Positions 32,201 through 44,719 of a stretch of DNA of 64,000 nt are shown in pieces; within the stretch, counting starts at the first letter, position 1; the number at the start of each line of letters is the position of its first letter. Under the pieces are notes generated by a model, which saw only the letters and a program-made list of their open reading frames with translations, searched no databases and had not been told where the DNA came from. Made by a program: the position numbers and the translations under genes. The DNA comes from Halocaridina rubra (lineage: Eukaryota > Arthropoda > Malacostraca > Decapoda > Atyidae), in contig JAXCGZ010021008.1 in assembly GCA_037179515.1 (NCBI GenBank), positions 1 through 64,000 on the forward strand, read 5' to 3'.

Positions 32201-35200
32201 TTCTCAAGATAACTGAATACTTAAATATTGGAGCAAATTAAAATACTAAACATGTAAACTACACAACCCATACACTACCTCACTATTAAATTTTTCATCT
32301 TTGATGACTACATTCTGATGTGGAGAGGCTTTGAGGATTCTCGGATTTAAATTTTCTCTCATTTTGTCTTCCATTGCTTTGGTTTTGATGGAGGCCTCTA
32401 CAGCTGCTTTGACTTCATCGACATATGTCATGCATGATTCTTCATCTATAGACATAAAAGATACAAAATAGAATTTTATAATATTTATAAAGGAACAAAG
32501 AAACATCTTGGAAAACATGCTTTATTACATATTTCTCTTGGCAATAAATGGGCCTTAGTTGCACTAAATTATCTTTTAATTTCAATATGTTTCTTTCAAT
32601 TAATATTCAAGCTAAAAGAGTTTACCTATACTGAGATAAGTATGGATACCAAAGGAAGAATACGCTATAAGAGTTTATATAGAGGCAGATTTAAAATCAA
32701 CGACATCATTCCTGACAGACAGCAATAGTCTTATGAGCTTAAATAAAAGAAAAGTTATTGAAGCTTACCATTAGGACGGCAAAACCAACGCTTTGCAATC
32801 CTCTCTCTACCCTGAATGGCATTTTATCATAACACGATGGAAAAAGGAAGAAAAACTAGAGAGGCAAAGCTGATACAAATCTAATAATGCAGTATACTTT
32901 AGGTCATTAATACAATTATCTTAATTACTCTTGCATATGGCATAACAAATGCATCTTTATGGAAATAACTTAAGCATGTATTCTTAGGGTTGTCACAGCA
33001 ATATTAAGGTAAAAATGGTCAAAATATAGAAGCAAAGGGCAGGGATTCCCTTCCACTCTGAAATTTTTTAACTGTCACAAAACAGCTGATAGGTGTGAGA
33101 ATAGACAGGGTATGATGAAGCCCAGCTCCCTCCCTTTTCTTTAACAGTTATGAGCTCTCCGTTTACTAGAGCAGGATTTGGTAAAAAAAAAAAAAACACG
33201 CACACACACAGTCGTCCTTTTTACGTGGTCATTTGGTTCCAAAATCCCTGAGTAAGTCAAAGTATGCGCATGTTCAAAACCCTTATATAAACGTGCTAAT
33301 GCTTTGCATACAACCTACTTTTAACCTTTTGTTTACTTTAAATCTTGCCTATTTAAGTGTACTGTACTTATACTTACCTTGCACTATTTCAGATTTAAGA
33401 TAAACAATACAGAAGTTGCTATATTGTATATTATGGTGGAAAACTCCTAAATTCTATCTTTTTAATATTTTCTCAATGATGTTGTATACACCACGATTCT
33501 CCCTTAGTTATAGGTCTCTTTGCCAAAATGTACACTCAACATGAAGTCTACTATATCTTGGTACACGAGCTCTCAAAAGGCTTGCCTTCATCATCCGGTT
33601 ATTAAATTTAGTAAGCCTGCTCAAAAACAAATCACTTGAAAAAAGCCGACGATTAGGAAGAGCCTCTTCCATGGGGACCCCAATATCTCCCTTTCCAACA
33701 GTCTTCTACAACGACTGCTAAATCATTATTACATATGGTACTTTACCAATGTTTCTGATGAAATATGTTGTGGAGGATATATTTTCATTGAATATACCTC
33801 GGTGGTGTAGTGGGTAGCGAGCTCGTCTGCAGAGTTGGCAGACCTGCAGCATCTAGTCGTAATTTCCCAGCCACATTTTCTCATGGATCAATTGTTAGAT
33901 TGATCCCACTGACAGGCTGAAAAGACTAACTGGGAGTGGAATCTTTTGAACCTTTTTATAACTTTTGGCTCAGAGACCTCTAAGTCTAGGGATGAAGTAT
34001 GTTGTAGGTTAATATCCTGATCAAGCTAGTAATTTATATGTGTATGCTTGTGTGTCTGCTTATAATAATTTTCCATACCTGGTACTGCATACTGATGATA
34101 TTTAGCCTAAGAAAAGTCTGCTCCAAATGATTACCTGTCAACTTTGTAGCGTTTGTTTTGGGAACTAATGGCATCTCTGAGATCCTGGCCTGTTTATATT
34201 TCTTCTCTTTGGCAAAATCTACTGGCTCAATATGAACCTCATAGAGTTTGCCCTTACAATGCCTGCTACCTGATTTGTTACTCCTTTCACGCAATGTTCT
34301 CCTGGGGGAGACAACGTCCATGGCGGAACGGGACTTCGTCAATAATTTTCCCTTTACTTCAACATTTGTTCCATACCGCTGCTTTTGAGAAAGTTTAGTT
34401 TTAGAGTCAGGGCTATTCTCTTTACTGTTATTTCTTTTTAGTGGCACATCAAAAGGCCGTAATAGGGAAGGAGATGTAACATTCAGGTCTCCCACAGATG
34501 CAGAGTTGCTATGCGAAATATCCAACAGCACAGACTTTGGAGTTGATGAAATTTTGGGAAGCATATTCTCAGCAAACAAGTCACTTGTACTGATATTCAG
34601 AGATGCTACTTCTCTTGGTTCTGTGCTTTTCTGATCAGTATTATTCAAATTTAGTGTCTGCATTGGTTCTTTCTGAGTAAGTTCAAAATCCAGGATTTTG
34701 GGTTTAAGTCTCACTGAACTCTCTTGGGTGTTATTATGTTGTTTACCAAGAATGGGACTTCCTTCACTCTCAGAATCACCTGATGTAATAATATTTTCAT
34801 CATTTTTAGGGCTCCGAAGCTCAATGCAGCTGATATCTTCATCGTCCTCAACAGGAATTTCATATTCTGGTGCAGTTTCATAGAAATCTGTATTTCCATA
34901 TTCATTTCCGAGCATAACTGTGTCAATGGGGATTGTTTCTGGCACACTGATTATCTCCCCAGCATGGGCTATCTTTCTGTCAATATTACCATGAAGCATA
35001 AGTTCATCCAGTGGTAATGTTTCTGGAGCTAGAATATTAAGTGGAATTTTATGTTCTATCACATTTGTTTTCTTCAGGCTTAATTTTTTTGGAGAGAGTT
35101 TAGAGATATTTGTACTTTGCTCATTCTCGTGTTTACATAATTTTACAGCTTCTTTGCTTGAACCCGAGAGCCTTAAAGCAGGGTCACTTATCTGGTAACA

Positions 35201-37138
35201 ATTCTTAATGGCAGATTCTTCACTATTGTCATGCACTTTATCATCTCCGTCAACATGTGTTTGGTCCCTGTATTTCATGAAGTTTACAAAGTTTCCTTCC
35301 AGCTGCTTTATCTCGGAGTCATTTTTCTCTCCAATCTCTTCAGCAGGTTCTCTATGATCTACAGCTTCAATTTTCTTGTTAATGCTTCTCTTAACTGCTT
35401 CATCCCTTTCATACTTGATATCTATAAAGAATGAAGTATTGCAGGTTATTACCACAAAGTGATTATACATTCTGGATATAATAAACCCCAACTTGTAAGC
35501 ATGCGCCACAACTACATAGAAAATACAAACTTGAATCATAAACATAAAAATATGAGAAAATATTAACCTTTCAAAGATAGTATAAATACTCCTGTTCCTA
35601 TAATTCTGTAAAACATATTAAAAAGCATAAGAAAATACATATGCTTAACTTGAAAATGATGAGTCGTATGACATACATACTGTCATGCTCCTCTCAATGG
35701 TGTTCTGGCTAACATTGGTTTAGTTATACCTTTTTGAGTATTGACTGGTGATCGGTTTTACGTGGCGGCCTCCTTTATCTACTAAGGGCTAGGAAGGTGC
35801 TTTCTTGGAGAGGATTTGGGTTTTGGCAGGTGTGATCATTTCCCCTGAGTATCTACTAGCATTTATAAAGGAATGAGATGAGGTAACATCATCACTGCTT
35901 TTTGATATGTATGAATGATAGGGCACATTGGGAAGGGAACGAATTGGTGGTTGAGAACACGTTTATCTCGTAGTAACATGCTTACCAAATAATAAAGCAG
36001 AAACTTTAAAAAAAAAGAAGAGTGTCTTCCAGTGTTTACAAACAAAGAAAACTTAGAGTTTAATAATGATAAAAGACTATTCAAGCCTTAACAGGAAGGA
36101 AACAACACATTTTACAAAAGAATACACAAATAAAAGTACAAGAGTTCTAAAATTTAAATTATTACTGTAATGGTACAGAATATATGCAAAAACTAAAGAG
36201 AGCGAGAGCGCTGTACTGCAGGGGGAGCTACTGGAACCTTGTACAAACTGCCAAAGAGTGTAAATGTAAACTTAGATTTAAAGAAACAAATATAGAAAAG
36301 TATGCCAAGTTTGACTTCTATCAATGCCATGGAGTACAGGCTTGGCATGCAGCAAAAACAAGCATAGTCCAGGCTGTAGATATAAAATGTGGAATATAAC
36401 CTATTTTTCACTTTGAATGGATTGCTAGGAACAATATAGACAAATAGAAAAATAATGGTTACATAATGGTTTTCTACAGCATTTATTCATATGCTGTTTG
36501 GGATAACCCAGAGCTTATCATAATGAAAGCATTCTGAGAAGTTTCCTTAAGAGCACGAAAGTGGTGTGATGCTTATTTGCAGTAATAGGATTGCATATTA
36601 TTTTTTCAAAATAATATACACCTAGGATATGATATATCACAAATACCAAATGAAACTTTTCAATTCTTGTTTTATGAATCCTGAACTCAACTCTCAGATA
36701 ATTATGACAGTATAAAATCCAAAGAACATCCTGATATCAAAGAAAGTAAGAACTGAGAAACAGTTAACTTGAATAAAGAAAAATAAATTTCAGATTGAAA
36801 AACTACATAGAAGATTCCAACATACCTAAATTAATTTATATGACTAAAAAGTGGAGAGATCAAGAGATTACAACAGTAAAAAAAGAATCATATATTTCTA
36901 AATTAGTAGACATGCTGATATTTTAATCATACCAATTATCACTCTCAATTGCTGAGAAGCTAATCCATACAGAAAAAAAAAACTCACCCATAAATAGAAC
37001 AAACAGAGTATGAATAATAACTTTCACAGCTCTTTCTTCAGGGTCCTGAATACTGAGAAGGGGTTTCACTCCTTCAAGCATCGATTTGTCCTTCAGTACA
37101 TTTGTCCAGAAGTTAGTTAAATATGAAAAGGACCCCAT
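27698..37138 (-). CDS. RBBP8: CtIP/Sae2 homologue, DNA end-resection factor (six coding exons)
   Basis: CtIP acts in the nucleus with the Mre11-Rad50-Nbs1 nuclease to start 5' resection at double-strand breaks. Joining exons 37138-36988, 35421-34135, 32445-32279, 31733-31165, 30448-30292 and 27811-27698 at GT-AG sites gives 2,445 nt: 814 codons plus stop, with phases matching at every junction. The last two exons carry the conserved Sae2/CtIP domain: [20 protein letters not shown], then CHECKKWYE (CxxC), then [10 protein letters not shown] and NTPKNFW. Human CtIP has the same order. The middle is Ser/Thr/Lys-rich with SP/TP sites, as in the family. An in-frame TGA lies two codons upstream of the chosen ATG, just inside an exon with acceptor CCTTTCAG. 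Oddities: no N-terminal coiled coil is evident, and the protein ends about 14 residues after NFW, shorter than human. Identity is firm from the C-terminus; the N-terminal exon is less certain. Confidence 0.85.
28196..28395 (-). repeat. Dispersed repeat family A, in a CtIP intron
   Basis: The complement of family A, containing CTTCCTTTAGTTACAGTTCT and CACACCTGACAAGTCACAAC. Confidence 0.7.
28415..28566. repeat. (TA)n then (GTAT)n
   Basis: TA run to about 28492, then tetranucleotide GTAT units up to the CR1 3' end. Mirrored on the other side of the CR1 fragment. Confidence 0.96.
28567..28914 (-). mobile_element. CR1 LINE, short 3' fragment embedded in (GTAT)n
   Basis: Holds the C-terminal RT block ([30 protein letters not shown]) and the 3' UTR. 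The terminal unit GTGATTACCTAATT is present twice in tandem (28564-28591). It is truncated within the GDMVTVFKF block and bounded on both sides by the same tetranucleotide repeat. It lies in the last CtIP intron. Confidence 0.9.
28915..29198. repeat. (GTAT)n then (TA)n
   Basis: About 200 bp of pure GTAT tetranucleotide, then about 85 bp of TA. The Met-Tyr-Val-Cys frames are artefacts. Confidence 0.97.
29440..29690 (+). mobile_element. LINE RT fragment, degraded
   Basis: The plus strand reads RWVED then [15 protein letters not shown], then [17 protein letters not shown], a stop, and [15 protein letters not shown]. This is the familiar LINE segment EEVxxALKxMKxGKxPGxDGIxAEML, a different clade from CR1. 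Stops mark it as dead. Confidence 0.65.
29806..29998 (-). mobile_element. SINE-A, full-length copy in a CtIP intron
   Basis: GGTTTTACGTCACGGACTCC through TGAGCCACAGTGACTAC. The imperfect flanking repeat ATG(T)GTCTACAT / ATGTATCTACAT is a possible target duplication. Confidence 0.88.
30292..30448 (-). CDS. RBBP8: CtIP homologue, CxxC exon of the Sae2 domain
   Basis: Acceptor TTTTCTCTCCTTTAG, donor GAAAAGAAG|GTACAG. It encodes [20 protein letters not shown], then [20 protein letters not shown] and [13 protein letters not shown]. The VRKKxxRxxLxGxxCxxC pattern is the family hallmark. Confidence 0.9.
30876..31043. repeat. 168-bp near-perfect palindrome (foldback element)
   Basis: Two arms of about 83 bp meet at 30960 (GGTTGTGG-A-CCACAACC). 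They agree outwards through GGGCTGGTTGTGG, GATCCAATCTGGT, GGATCCAACCAC, CTCAAGGCCAAA and TACA, with scattered mismatches. The palindrome lies in the CtIP intron between 30448 and 31165. It could be a hairpin MITE or a large snap-back; no coding content. Confidence 0.88.
31165..31733 (-). CDS. RBBP8: CtIP homologue, Lys/Ser-rich exon
   Basis: Donor GAAGATAG|GTAAAT. The acceptor is probably TTGAATAAG at 31734; it has a poor pyrimidine tract, so the 5' boundary is the least certain in the model. It encodes a basic, nuclear-localisation-like stretch ([24 protein letters not shown]). Confidence 0.75.
32279..32445 (-). CDS. RBBP8: CtIP homologue, small internal exon
   Basis: Acceptor TTATGTCTATAG, donor AGTGAG|GTAGTG. 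It encodes [20 protein letters not shown], then [15 protein letters not shown], and ends at FNSE, a helical charged segment. Phases agree with both neighbours. Confidence 0.75.
33797..33990 (+). repeat. tRNA-like SINE candidate, another family
   Basis: The head CTCGGTGGTGTAGTGGGTAG resembles a tRNA A-box region. A body with CATGGATCAATTGTTAGATT and ACTGGGAGTGGAATC follows. Only one copy here, in a CtIP intron, and no target duplication was identified. Confidence 0.45.
34135..35421 (-). CDS. RBBP8: CtIP homologue, large central exon
   Basis: Acceptor TTCTTTATAG at 35422-35431, donor ACAG|GTAATC at 34134. It encodes 429 residues, polar and acidic early ([34 protein letters not shown]) and basic later ([17 protein letters not shown]), with many SP/TP dipeptides that could be phosphorylated. 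It is probably disordered, as in other CtIP proteins. The first 42 codons of the longer frame (above 35421) are intron. Confidence 0.8.
35742..35865 (-). mobile_element. SINE-A, diverged 3' half in a CtIP intron
   Basis: GATCGGTTTTACGTGGCGGC, then CTACTAAGGGCTAGGAAGG and TTTGGCAGGTGTGATCATTT. The tRNA-like head is absent. Confidence 0.75.
36988..37138 (-). CDS. RBBP8: CtIP homologue, first coding exon
   Basis: Encodes [17 protein letters not shown] and continues to HTLFVLFM plus one base. The donor is TTTATGG|GTGAGT. The leftover G pairs in phase with AT of the next exon. The exon is preceded by acceptor TATCCTTTCAG at about 37147, so a 5' UTR exon must lie upstream, not located here. This N-terminus does not resemble the vertebrate tetramerisation coiled coil. 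Confidence 0.55.
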
Positions 37139-37884
37139 ATTTCAATGCCTGAAAGGATACAATATATTTTCTTTTTATAAATTTACCATAAGGCATATAT
37201 ATAATCACATTAATAGATCTTAGACTATTGTAAAGCCATAAAGTAAACGTATATAATACAGTACTGTAAAACAAAAATTGTATTTCTAATGTAGAGTACA
37301 ATATCCCATGTAATGACTCCTTCTGAGCATCTTAAAAAATAAAATTGAAGAGACTCCACTTAGGTTTAATCTTTAACCACCTCTGATCAATGTTTACATG
37401 AACTTTTGTATTTCTCAGGCACAGAGAGGTCACAATACAATCCGTCATTCAAAGGGAGACAAGTTTATAACTTAGATTTAGCAGACAGTGAAGCTGGATA
37501 TCTAAAGATGATGCTGACTGTCACTGAGTTGCCAGAATAATTCTTGTTCAATAGTTGTAGATTTCAAGGTCAGAATTATACCTTTTCCTCAGTTAATAAG
37601 TCTATTTATTCGTTATCAATGATTAGACAAGAACTAGAACAGCCAGTGAATTGAGGCAAAAGTGTTTAACTTTTATTCAAGATATATCAAGAACCTGGCA
37701 AGTTGCAAATCAGGTTTTATACCAACTACGAGGTAATCACCCTGCAGGAGGCTTCCCAAGAGTGCTATGCCGTTTAATGAGAAGAACTTATGCTGGAAGC
37801 AGCAGAGCAATCCCAGTTGCATTGCCAGCAAGATGTAATCCCCCCCCAAATCAGTGATTCAGTCCCCCTGTTGCTGTTTGTAAA

Positions 37885-38006
37885 TTTTTTTTCATAAATC
37901 CATAAGTATGTCATGTTTTTTGTCACTACCATCAACATACAGATTTGTTTTTCATAAATCCATAAGTATGTCATGTTTTTTGTCACCACCATCAACATAA
38001 TCAACT
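37885..38006. repeat. Tandem duplication of about 60 bp
   Basis: TTTTTCATAAATCCATAAGT plus the following ~35 bases (through CACCATCAACATA) occurs twice, at about 37888-37942 and 37948-38002, with one visible substitution (CACTACC versus CACCACC). Confidence 0.9.
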
Positions 38007-38384
38007 TCCAGTTGCGTCTCTAGATATGGACAGGATAATATGACAATCATTTCACTATATTTCCCCTTCGCTGCCAACACACTTAACGGACCTAGATAAC
38101 TTGTTGAGTAACAAAAAACAAAGAAATACTTCACTACTCACCCTGGCAACTGGCCAATATAATCGAAGTAACAATATATTTAATGTAGCAAAGTCACTTA
38201 TAAAACACACGACCTGCGTAGCTAAAAAGCAACAACAAACCAGAAAACAATTAACGAGAATCAACTACTGACATTCCAGCCTAATCTCCTCTTTCTCACT
38301 CTGCCAGGCCAACGCCATGCCTTACAACGCCCTCTTGAGGACTTTCATCACTCCTCTGTTACCACATCACCACCACCACACGGA

Positions 38385-38590
38385 TGCGGTTTTACATTGC
38401 AAACTCCTTTTTTTATTAAGGTCTAAGGCAGTGACATCTCACGAAGAGCTCTGGTTTTGGCAGTGTGACCATTTTCCTGAGTGATTGCCCTTTCCAACAT
38501 CAGACAGCGGCAAGTCTCGAACCAACAACCTGACAAATCAAAGTTGCAAGTTGCACATGCTACCAACCCTATCACGGATCACAAATCTAA
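38385..38590 (-). mobile_element. SINE-A, old diverged copy
   Basis: GCGGTTTTACATTGCAAACT at the 3' side and AAGTTGCACATGCTACCAAC near the head. All blocks are in order but heavily substituted. Confidence 0.65.
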
Positions 38591-38599
38591 TTTAAAACT

Positions 38600-39200
38600 C
38601 GACCCGCTCAAGGGTCACTAATCTAACTTGTAACTAACCAAACTGAATCACTAATCAAAGATTATACCGCCCTAAACTTGGTGACAAAAAAACTAAAAGA
38701 TTACAAGAAACCAAAAATACACCTAACAATTAATAAGTAACAATAATTAAATAATTTACACCAAATATATTTTTTGATGGTTTCTGAGGTCAAATTCATT
38801 CTAAACATAAAAAATCAAAGCAAAGATACAGTTTTCAACTGCAAATTGAGTCAAATCCAATTGTAGAAATTTACCTCATAAACTCCTGGTTTTACATTCT
38901 TCCTAATCAATGATAAGGGAAAAAAGGTTGGGAATGTCTTGAAAGCAGCTGGATTGGATCAAGTTTGACAAAAATCATTTTATAAATGGAGTAGATTCTT
39001 TTCATGAACCCCTTCTACTTCCAGACTACCTAACTAACATATGTAAACTAACCTAACTTAAACTTTGAAGCCTTAATATAGAAGGGTGCATAAAACAAAT
39101 TGGAACCATAAAGTTATAACCATAGCAGTCTATACGTAGCTTGTGGAAAATGTTCAAAAGCAACATTAAGATGTTAGATTTGAGTAAAGTTTACACTAAA
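38600..39200. other. Intergenic, no gene recognised
   Basis: AT-rich sequence upstream of the CtIP gene. No open frame of note. Confidence 0.45.
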
Positions 39201-39202
39201 TG

Positions 39203-39378
39203 TGATCGGTTTTTCATCACGGACTCTCTTTTCTACCAAGGGCTAGGAAGGTGCGTTCTTGTGAAGGACTCTGGTTTTGGCAAACGCGACCGTTACCCTG
39301 AGTGATTGCCTTTTCTAACTTGAGACCATGGAAGGCCACGAACCAACGACCTGACAAAATCAAAGTCGCGAGCGTTAC
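39203..39378 (-). mobile_element. SINE-A, diverged copy
   Basis: GATCGGTTTTTCATCACGGA through AACGACCTGACAAAATCAAAGTC. It shares the GAAGGTG(C)..TCTTGxxAAGGACT variant with the 35.7-, 38.4- and 48.8-kb copies, which suggests an older subfamily. Confidence 0.75.
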
Positions 39379-39845
39379 AACTCTTCACAAAATATCGATA
39401 AAATGGCATTGGCCCTACTGCGCCATTTTTCGAATCTATCTGTAGGTGTTGGGAATTTCTCCCTCGAATAACAATAAAACTACAATTACAACTTACCCTA
39501 ACGTGGTGTAATGGTCCAGTAATACGCAAAATAATAATGAGAATATTATATAACTACACTTCAGTGTCTAATAACTTCTCAAGTCTCAACTCTAGCGCCT
39601 TTCTTCTTCTTCTTTCTTTTTCTTCCGAAGACCGTAAACTACTTCTTCCTATAAGTTTAGGACATGGAACTTAGTCACATGACTCCATCTCTAGATTTTG
39701 TTAATTCCTTGGTGGGATATATACCACACCTGTTATAATACTTTCAGAACCCGTATTTATTTAGCGATAAAAAACTATATTCATATAATTTCCTGTGACG
39801 ATATTGACTTCAAATTTGAACCCCTTCACTTAAAAGTAAGTTAGA

Positions 39846-40230
39846 TCAGGTCTCTCAATTTTCATTACTTTGTAACCTTTAGGAAACCTGTAAAAACCTC
39901 GTTCTTCTTCACTTAATACTGTCTCTGTAATTGCTATTATATCTGCCTTAGCATCATATATCTTATCTTTTAGTTCTATTGCATTATCAACTACTGTACT
40001 TAATCAACACTTGTGTAGTTATACTAGATTTTTTTTCCTTCATTTAACTTGTTTCTTGTAGTTAGTTTCATTATTTTTTTTTTATATCATTTATTATCTT
40101 ATAAGGTCAAATGAGTTTTGTCTTATGTTCTTAACTGCGTTTTATTTTTCTATTAACAGTATTTTTTTCCACATGGATTCTCTATATCCACGGTTACCTT
40201 AATTAGTCTTGCCATTCCTTTCCAACGTAC
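39846..40230. repeat. Dispersed repeat family E, copy 1 (old)
   Basis: Shares with 47360-47760 the block TTCATTACTTTGTA(A/G)CC, the block TATCTGCCTTA, (A)TATCTTATC(T/C)TTTA(G/A)TTCTA, and (A)TAAGGTCAAATGA-like spacing. Too degraded to name. Confidence 0.5.
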
Positions 40231-40483
40231 TAACCAGCGTGATGATTAACAACAATAATATTTAGAATACACAATACTCTCAGCTTCTTCTTCTTTTTTT
40301 TTTATCAGATCTGAATCATTCATGACCTTTCATTTTTTTTTTTTTTTGCCAATGTTTCCCTTGTGATTAACTACACTCAAAATTCTTATTATTGATTCTT
40401 TCACCGAGATTTTACTACCATGATACATACAATTATCATACTTTGAAATCAATCTCCTCACACAGCTGTTTTTTTTTTTAAAT

Positions 40484-40760
40484 GATAGTGACGCCAAGAC
40501 GGACAAAAATAAATATAAAAAAAAATCTGTCCTCATCGGGCCTGGACAAATAGGAAACAAACACAGAGATGGGAGAGTTGTGACTTGTCAGATGTGAAGG
40601 GAAAGTAAGATATGTGTAAAGAATATCCAAGAATATTCGGTGTTAATGTAGGCATAGAAAAAGAACTCTAACTGAAGGAAGACTTAATATCAAACTGTCC
40701 TGGACAGTCATATTTAAGTCCAAATGACCCGTCAGCTGTAGCATCGCCTTTCAGTGCTAA
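40484..40760 (+). repeat. Dispersed repeat family A, near-complete copy
   Basis: AGTGACGCCAAGACGGACAA, then CTGTCCTCATCGGGCCTGG and AGTTGTGACTTGTCAGATGT, ending near CAGCTGTAGCATCGC. Confidence 0.8.
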
Positions 40761-40909
40761 CGAAAATATTCACCATGTTGATTTTTTTTCTCGAAAATAT
40801 GCAATGCACAAAATAACTGAAAGATGTTCATAATTATACAATGGCTTATACGTATAACTGTATTTAACGTATACACAAGGAAACATATAGCCAAAATACA
40901 GACACACAT

Positions 40910-42357
<1,448 letters not shown>

Positions 42358-42369
42358 CGTATACTTGAA

Positions 42370-42505
42370 GGAGCCTCTGCAGGTAGCTCGGTGGCAGAGT
42401 ACGCGAGTTCGACTCCACCCCTGGGCGTTGGGAAGGGCATCCAGCCTTAATTTCCCAACTCCAACATCTGTGTCTACTCCTTCCAAATGGAGATTATAAT
42501 TTGAC
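42370..42505 (+). repeat. Short tRNA-like SINE candidate
   Basis: A box-like GGTAGCTCGGTGGCAGAGTA is followed after only a few bases by B box-like GAGTTCGACTCC, so the anticodon arm is missing. The body contains GGGAAGGGCATCCAGCC. It lies between two CR1 copies. Confidence 0.5.
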
Positions 42506-42596
42506 ATATAAAACGGTGTATTCTTTATACTGTATATACTTGGTCTTCCATCTGCATTTGATGTCTAACATCTCTTGAAGATCATAAAAAAAAAAT

Positions 42597-42601
<5 letters not shown>

Positions 42602-42669
<68 letters not shown>
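42602..42669. repeat. (CA)n microsatellite at a CR1 5' end
   Basis: A pure CA run that meets the 5' end of the 42670-44290 CR1 copy. Confidence 0.96.
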
Positions 42670-42673
<4 letters not shown>

Positions 42674-44290
42674 AGCTCAAGGGCCGGTACTAGAGAACAT
42701 CAACCTTACAGCCACAGAGGTATGCAAAGCGCTGATGGATTTAGATGTTCATAAAGCTACAGGTCCTGATGACATATCCCCTCATGTGCTTAAAAAATGC
42801 GCAAACACAATATCAGTGGCACTAAGTATCATATTTAAGGAGTCACTGGAGTCGGGGGAGATTCCAAGATGCTGGAAACAAGCAAATGTGATACCTATCT
42901 TCAAAAAGGGAAGGAGGGATACGGCTCTGAACTATAGACCAGTTTCCTTGACCAGCATAGTTTGCAAACTTATGGAGAAACTACTAAGGAAACATATCTC
43001 TCTTCACTTGGAATCCTTCAACTTTTTGTCAGTGAGGCAACATGGCTTCAGAGAAGGAAGATCAACAGTAACAAACTTATTAGAATTTTATGATGAGGTA
43101 AGCCAAATCTTACAGGAAAGAGAGGGCTGGGCAGATTGCATATTCCTAGACTTCCAGAAAGCGTTTGACACTGTTCCAGATGGGAGACTTATTAGGAAGC
43201 TGCAAGCAATGGCTAGAATAGGTGGAAATGTCTTGGAATGGATAAAAACTTACTTAGAAGGAAGGGAACAGAGGGTTAGAGTAAGACACTCAGTGTCTGA
43301 ATGGAGAAGAGTTAGTAGTGGAGTTCCACAGGGTTCAGTTTTAGGGCCACTTTTGTTCCTTGTATATGTAAATGACCTACCAGAGTGTGTAAATTCATTC
43401 ATGAATATGTTTGCAGATGATGCAAAGATTGTGAAGAAAGTAAAAAACGAGAACAATGGTAGAGAACTTCAGGAGGATCTAAATAATCTGCATGAGTGGT
43501 CAGAAAAGTGGCTAATGAAATTCAATACCTCAAAATGTAAGGTAATGAGAATGGGTACAAGTGCAAGAAGGCCCAAGCTTGACTACTCGGTGGCTGGAGT
43601 ACAACTTCAAGAGACAGAAAATGAGAGAGATCTAGGAGTAAACATACTGGCAGATTTGTCTCCAGAAATACATATAAATGGCGTAGTAAGGGCAGCATAT
43701 GCATTCTTATCAAACGTAAGGGTAGCCTTCAGGCACATGGACAAGGAAATGTTCAGAAATATTTATGTAACCTATGTGAGGCCAAAACTCGAATATGCAG
43801 CCCCCTTTTGGAATCCGCACTTGAAAAAGCACATAGCTAAGCTTGAAAAAGTTCAAAGACATGCCACGAAACTGGTGCCAGAAATACGCAATCTCGGTTA
43901 TGATGAGAGGCTGAGGGAATTAGACTTGCCATCACTCGAAGCTAGAAGAGTAAGGGGGGATATGGTGAGTCTTTAAATTCCTTCATGGTTATGATAGAGT
44001 GGATAGGGATCGATATTTCGATATGGCTGGCTCTAGAACTAGAGGTCATAGTTTGAAGCTTCGGAAGAAAACTTGTTTGCAGGATGTAAGGAAATACTTT
44101 TTCAGTGTAAGAGTAGTTGATAATTGGAATTCGCTGAGCGAGGAGGTAGTTAATGCTATCTCAATCCATAGTTTTAAGGACAGGTATGCTAAGTATCACT
44201 AAGTCTAAAAATGGAACCGATCAGGAGACGGGAAGATACGAGCTTTGGGCTCTTTCCCGTAAACACAATTAGGTAATCACAATTAGGTAA
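42670..44290 (+). mobile_element. CR1 LINE, longest copy in the window (D)
   Basis: About 1.6 kb, from TAGAAGCTCAAGGGCCGGTA, just upstream of the RT domain, to the 3' end. The terminal unit CACAATTAGGTAAT occurs twice before a short (CA)4. All RT motifs are present: KATGPDDISPHVLKKC, YRPVSLTSIVCK, FLDFQKAFDTVP, SGVPQGSVLGPLLFLVYVND and FADDAKIVKK, then the CR1 C-terminal blocks. The only disruption seen is a 2-bp loss at about 43965 (GGTGAGTC for GGTGACAGTC). The endonuclease domain is missing. Confidence 0.94.
42735..43976 (+). pseudogene. CR1 reverse transcriptase, one 2-bp deletion from open
   Basis: 413 codons open from DLDVHKATGPDD through RRVRGDMV, then lost to the 2-bp deletion. The remainder of the C-terminus continues in another frame at 43999-44202 ([19 protein letters not shown] to FKDRYAKYH). 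Unlike the neighbours it has no nonsense codons, so it is probably the youngest copy here. Confidence 0.9.
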
Positions 44291-44339
44291 TCACACACAC
44301 AGTCTGATGATGTAAATATATAACCCATCGAACAAGTTG

Positions 44340-44525
44340 GATGAAAGTGGTAACGCGCTGGCTTCGCATTCACGAGGTCGAAAGATCGGTCCCCGTCCAA
44401 GACCGAGAGTTTAAGCTGTTTACTGGCAGGAACTGCTGTGGTTGGACATCACAGTGGGGGGTTGGGGCTTGCCCTGGCTGACGAATACCCATTGTAATGA
44501 AATGGAAATAAAGGTTAAATTTAAA
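44340..44525 (+). repeat. SINE-B, full copy
   Basis: A tRNA-like head (AGTGGTAACGCGCTGGCTTC, then CGAGGTCGAAAGATCGG) is followed by a body with AGTTTAAGCTGTTTACTGGC and ACCCATTGTAATGAAATGGA and an AATAAAGG tail. The second copy is at 1040-1150. Confidence 0.7.
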
Positions 44526-44528
44526 ATT

Positions 44529-44708
<180 letters not shown>

Positions 44709-44719
44709 TTATTATTTCC

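Noticed and set aside
38055..38264. Minus-strand frame MILVNCFLVCCCFLATQVV as a small secreted protein
   Set aside because: Hydrophobic start only. It lies in the presumed 5' region of the CtIP gene and shows no further support.
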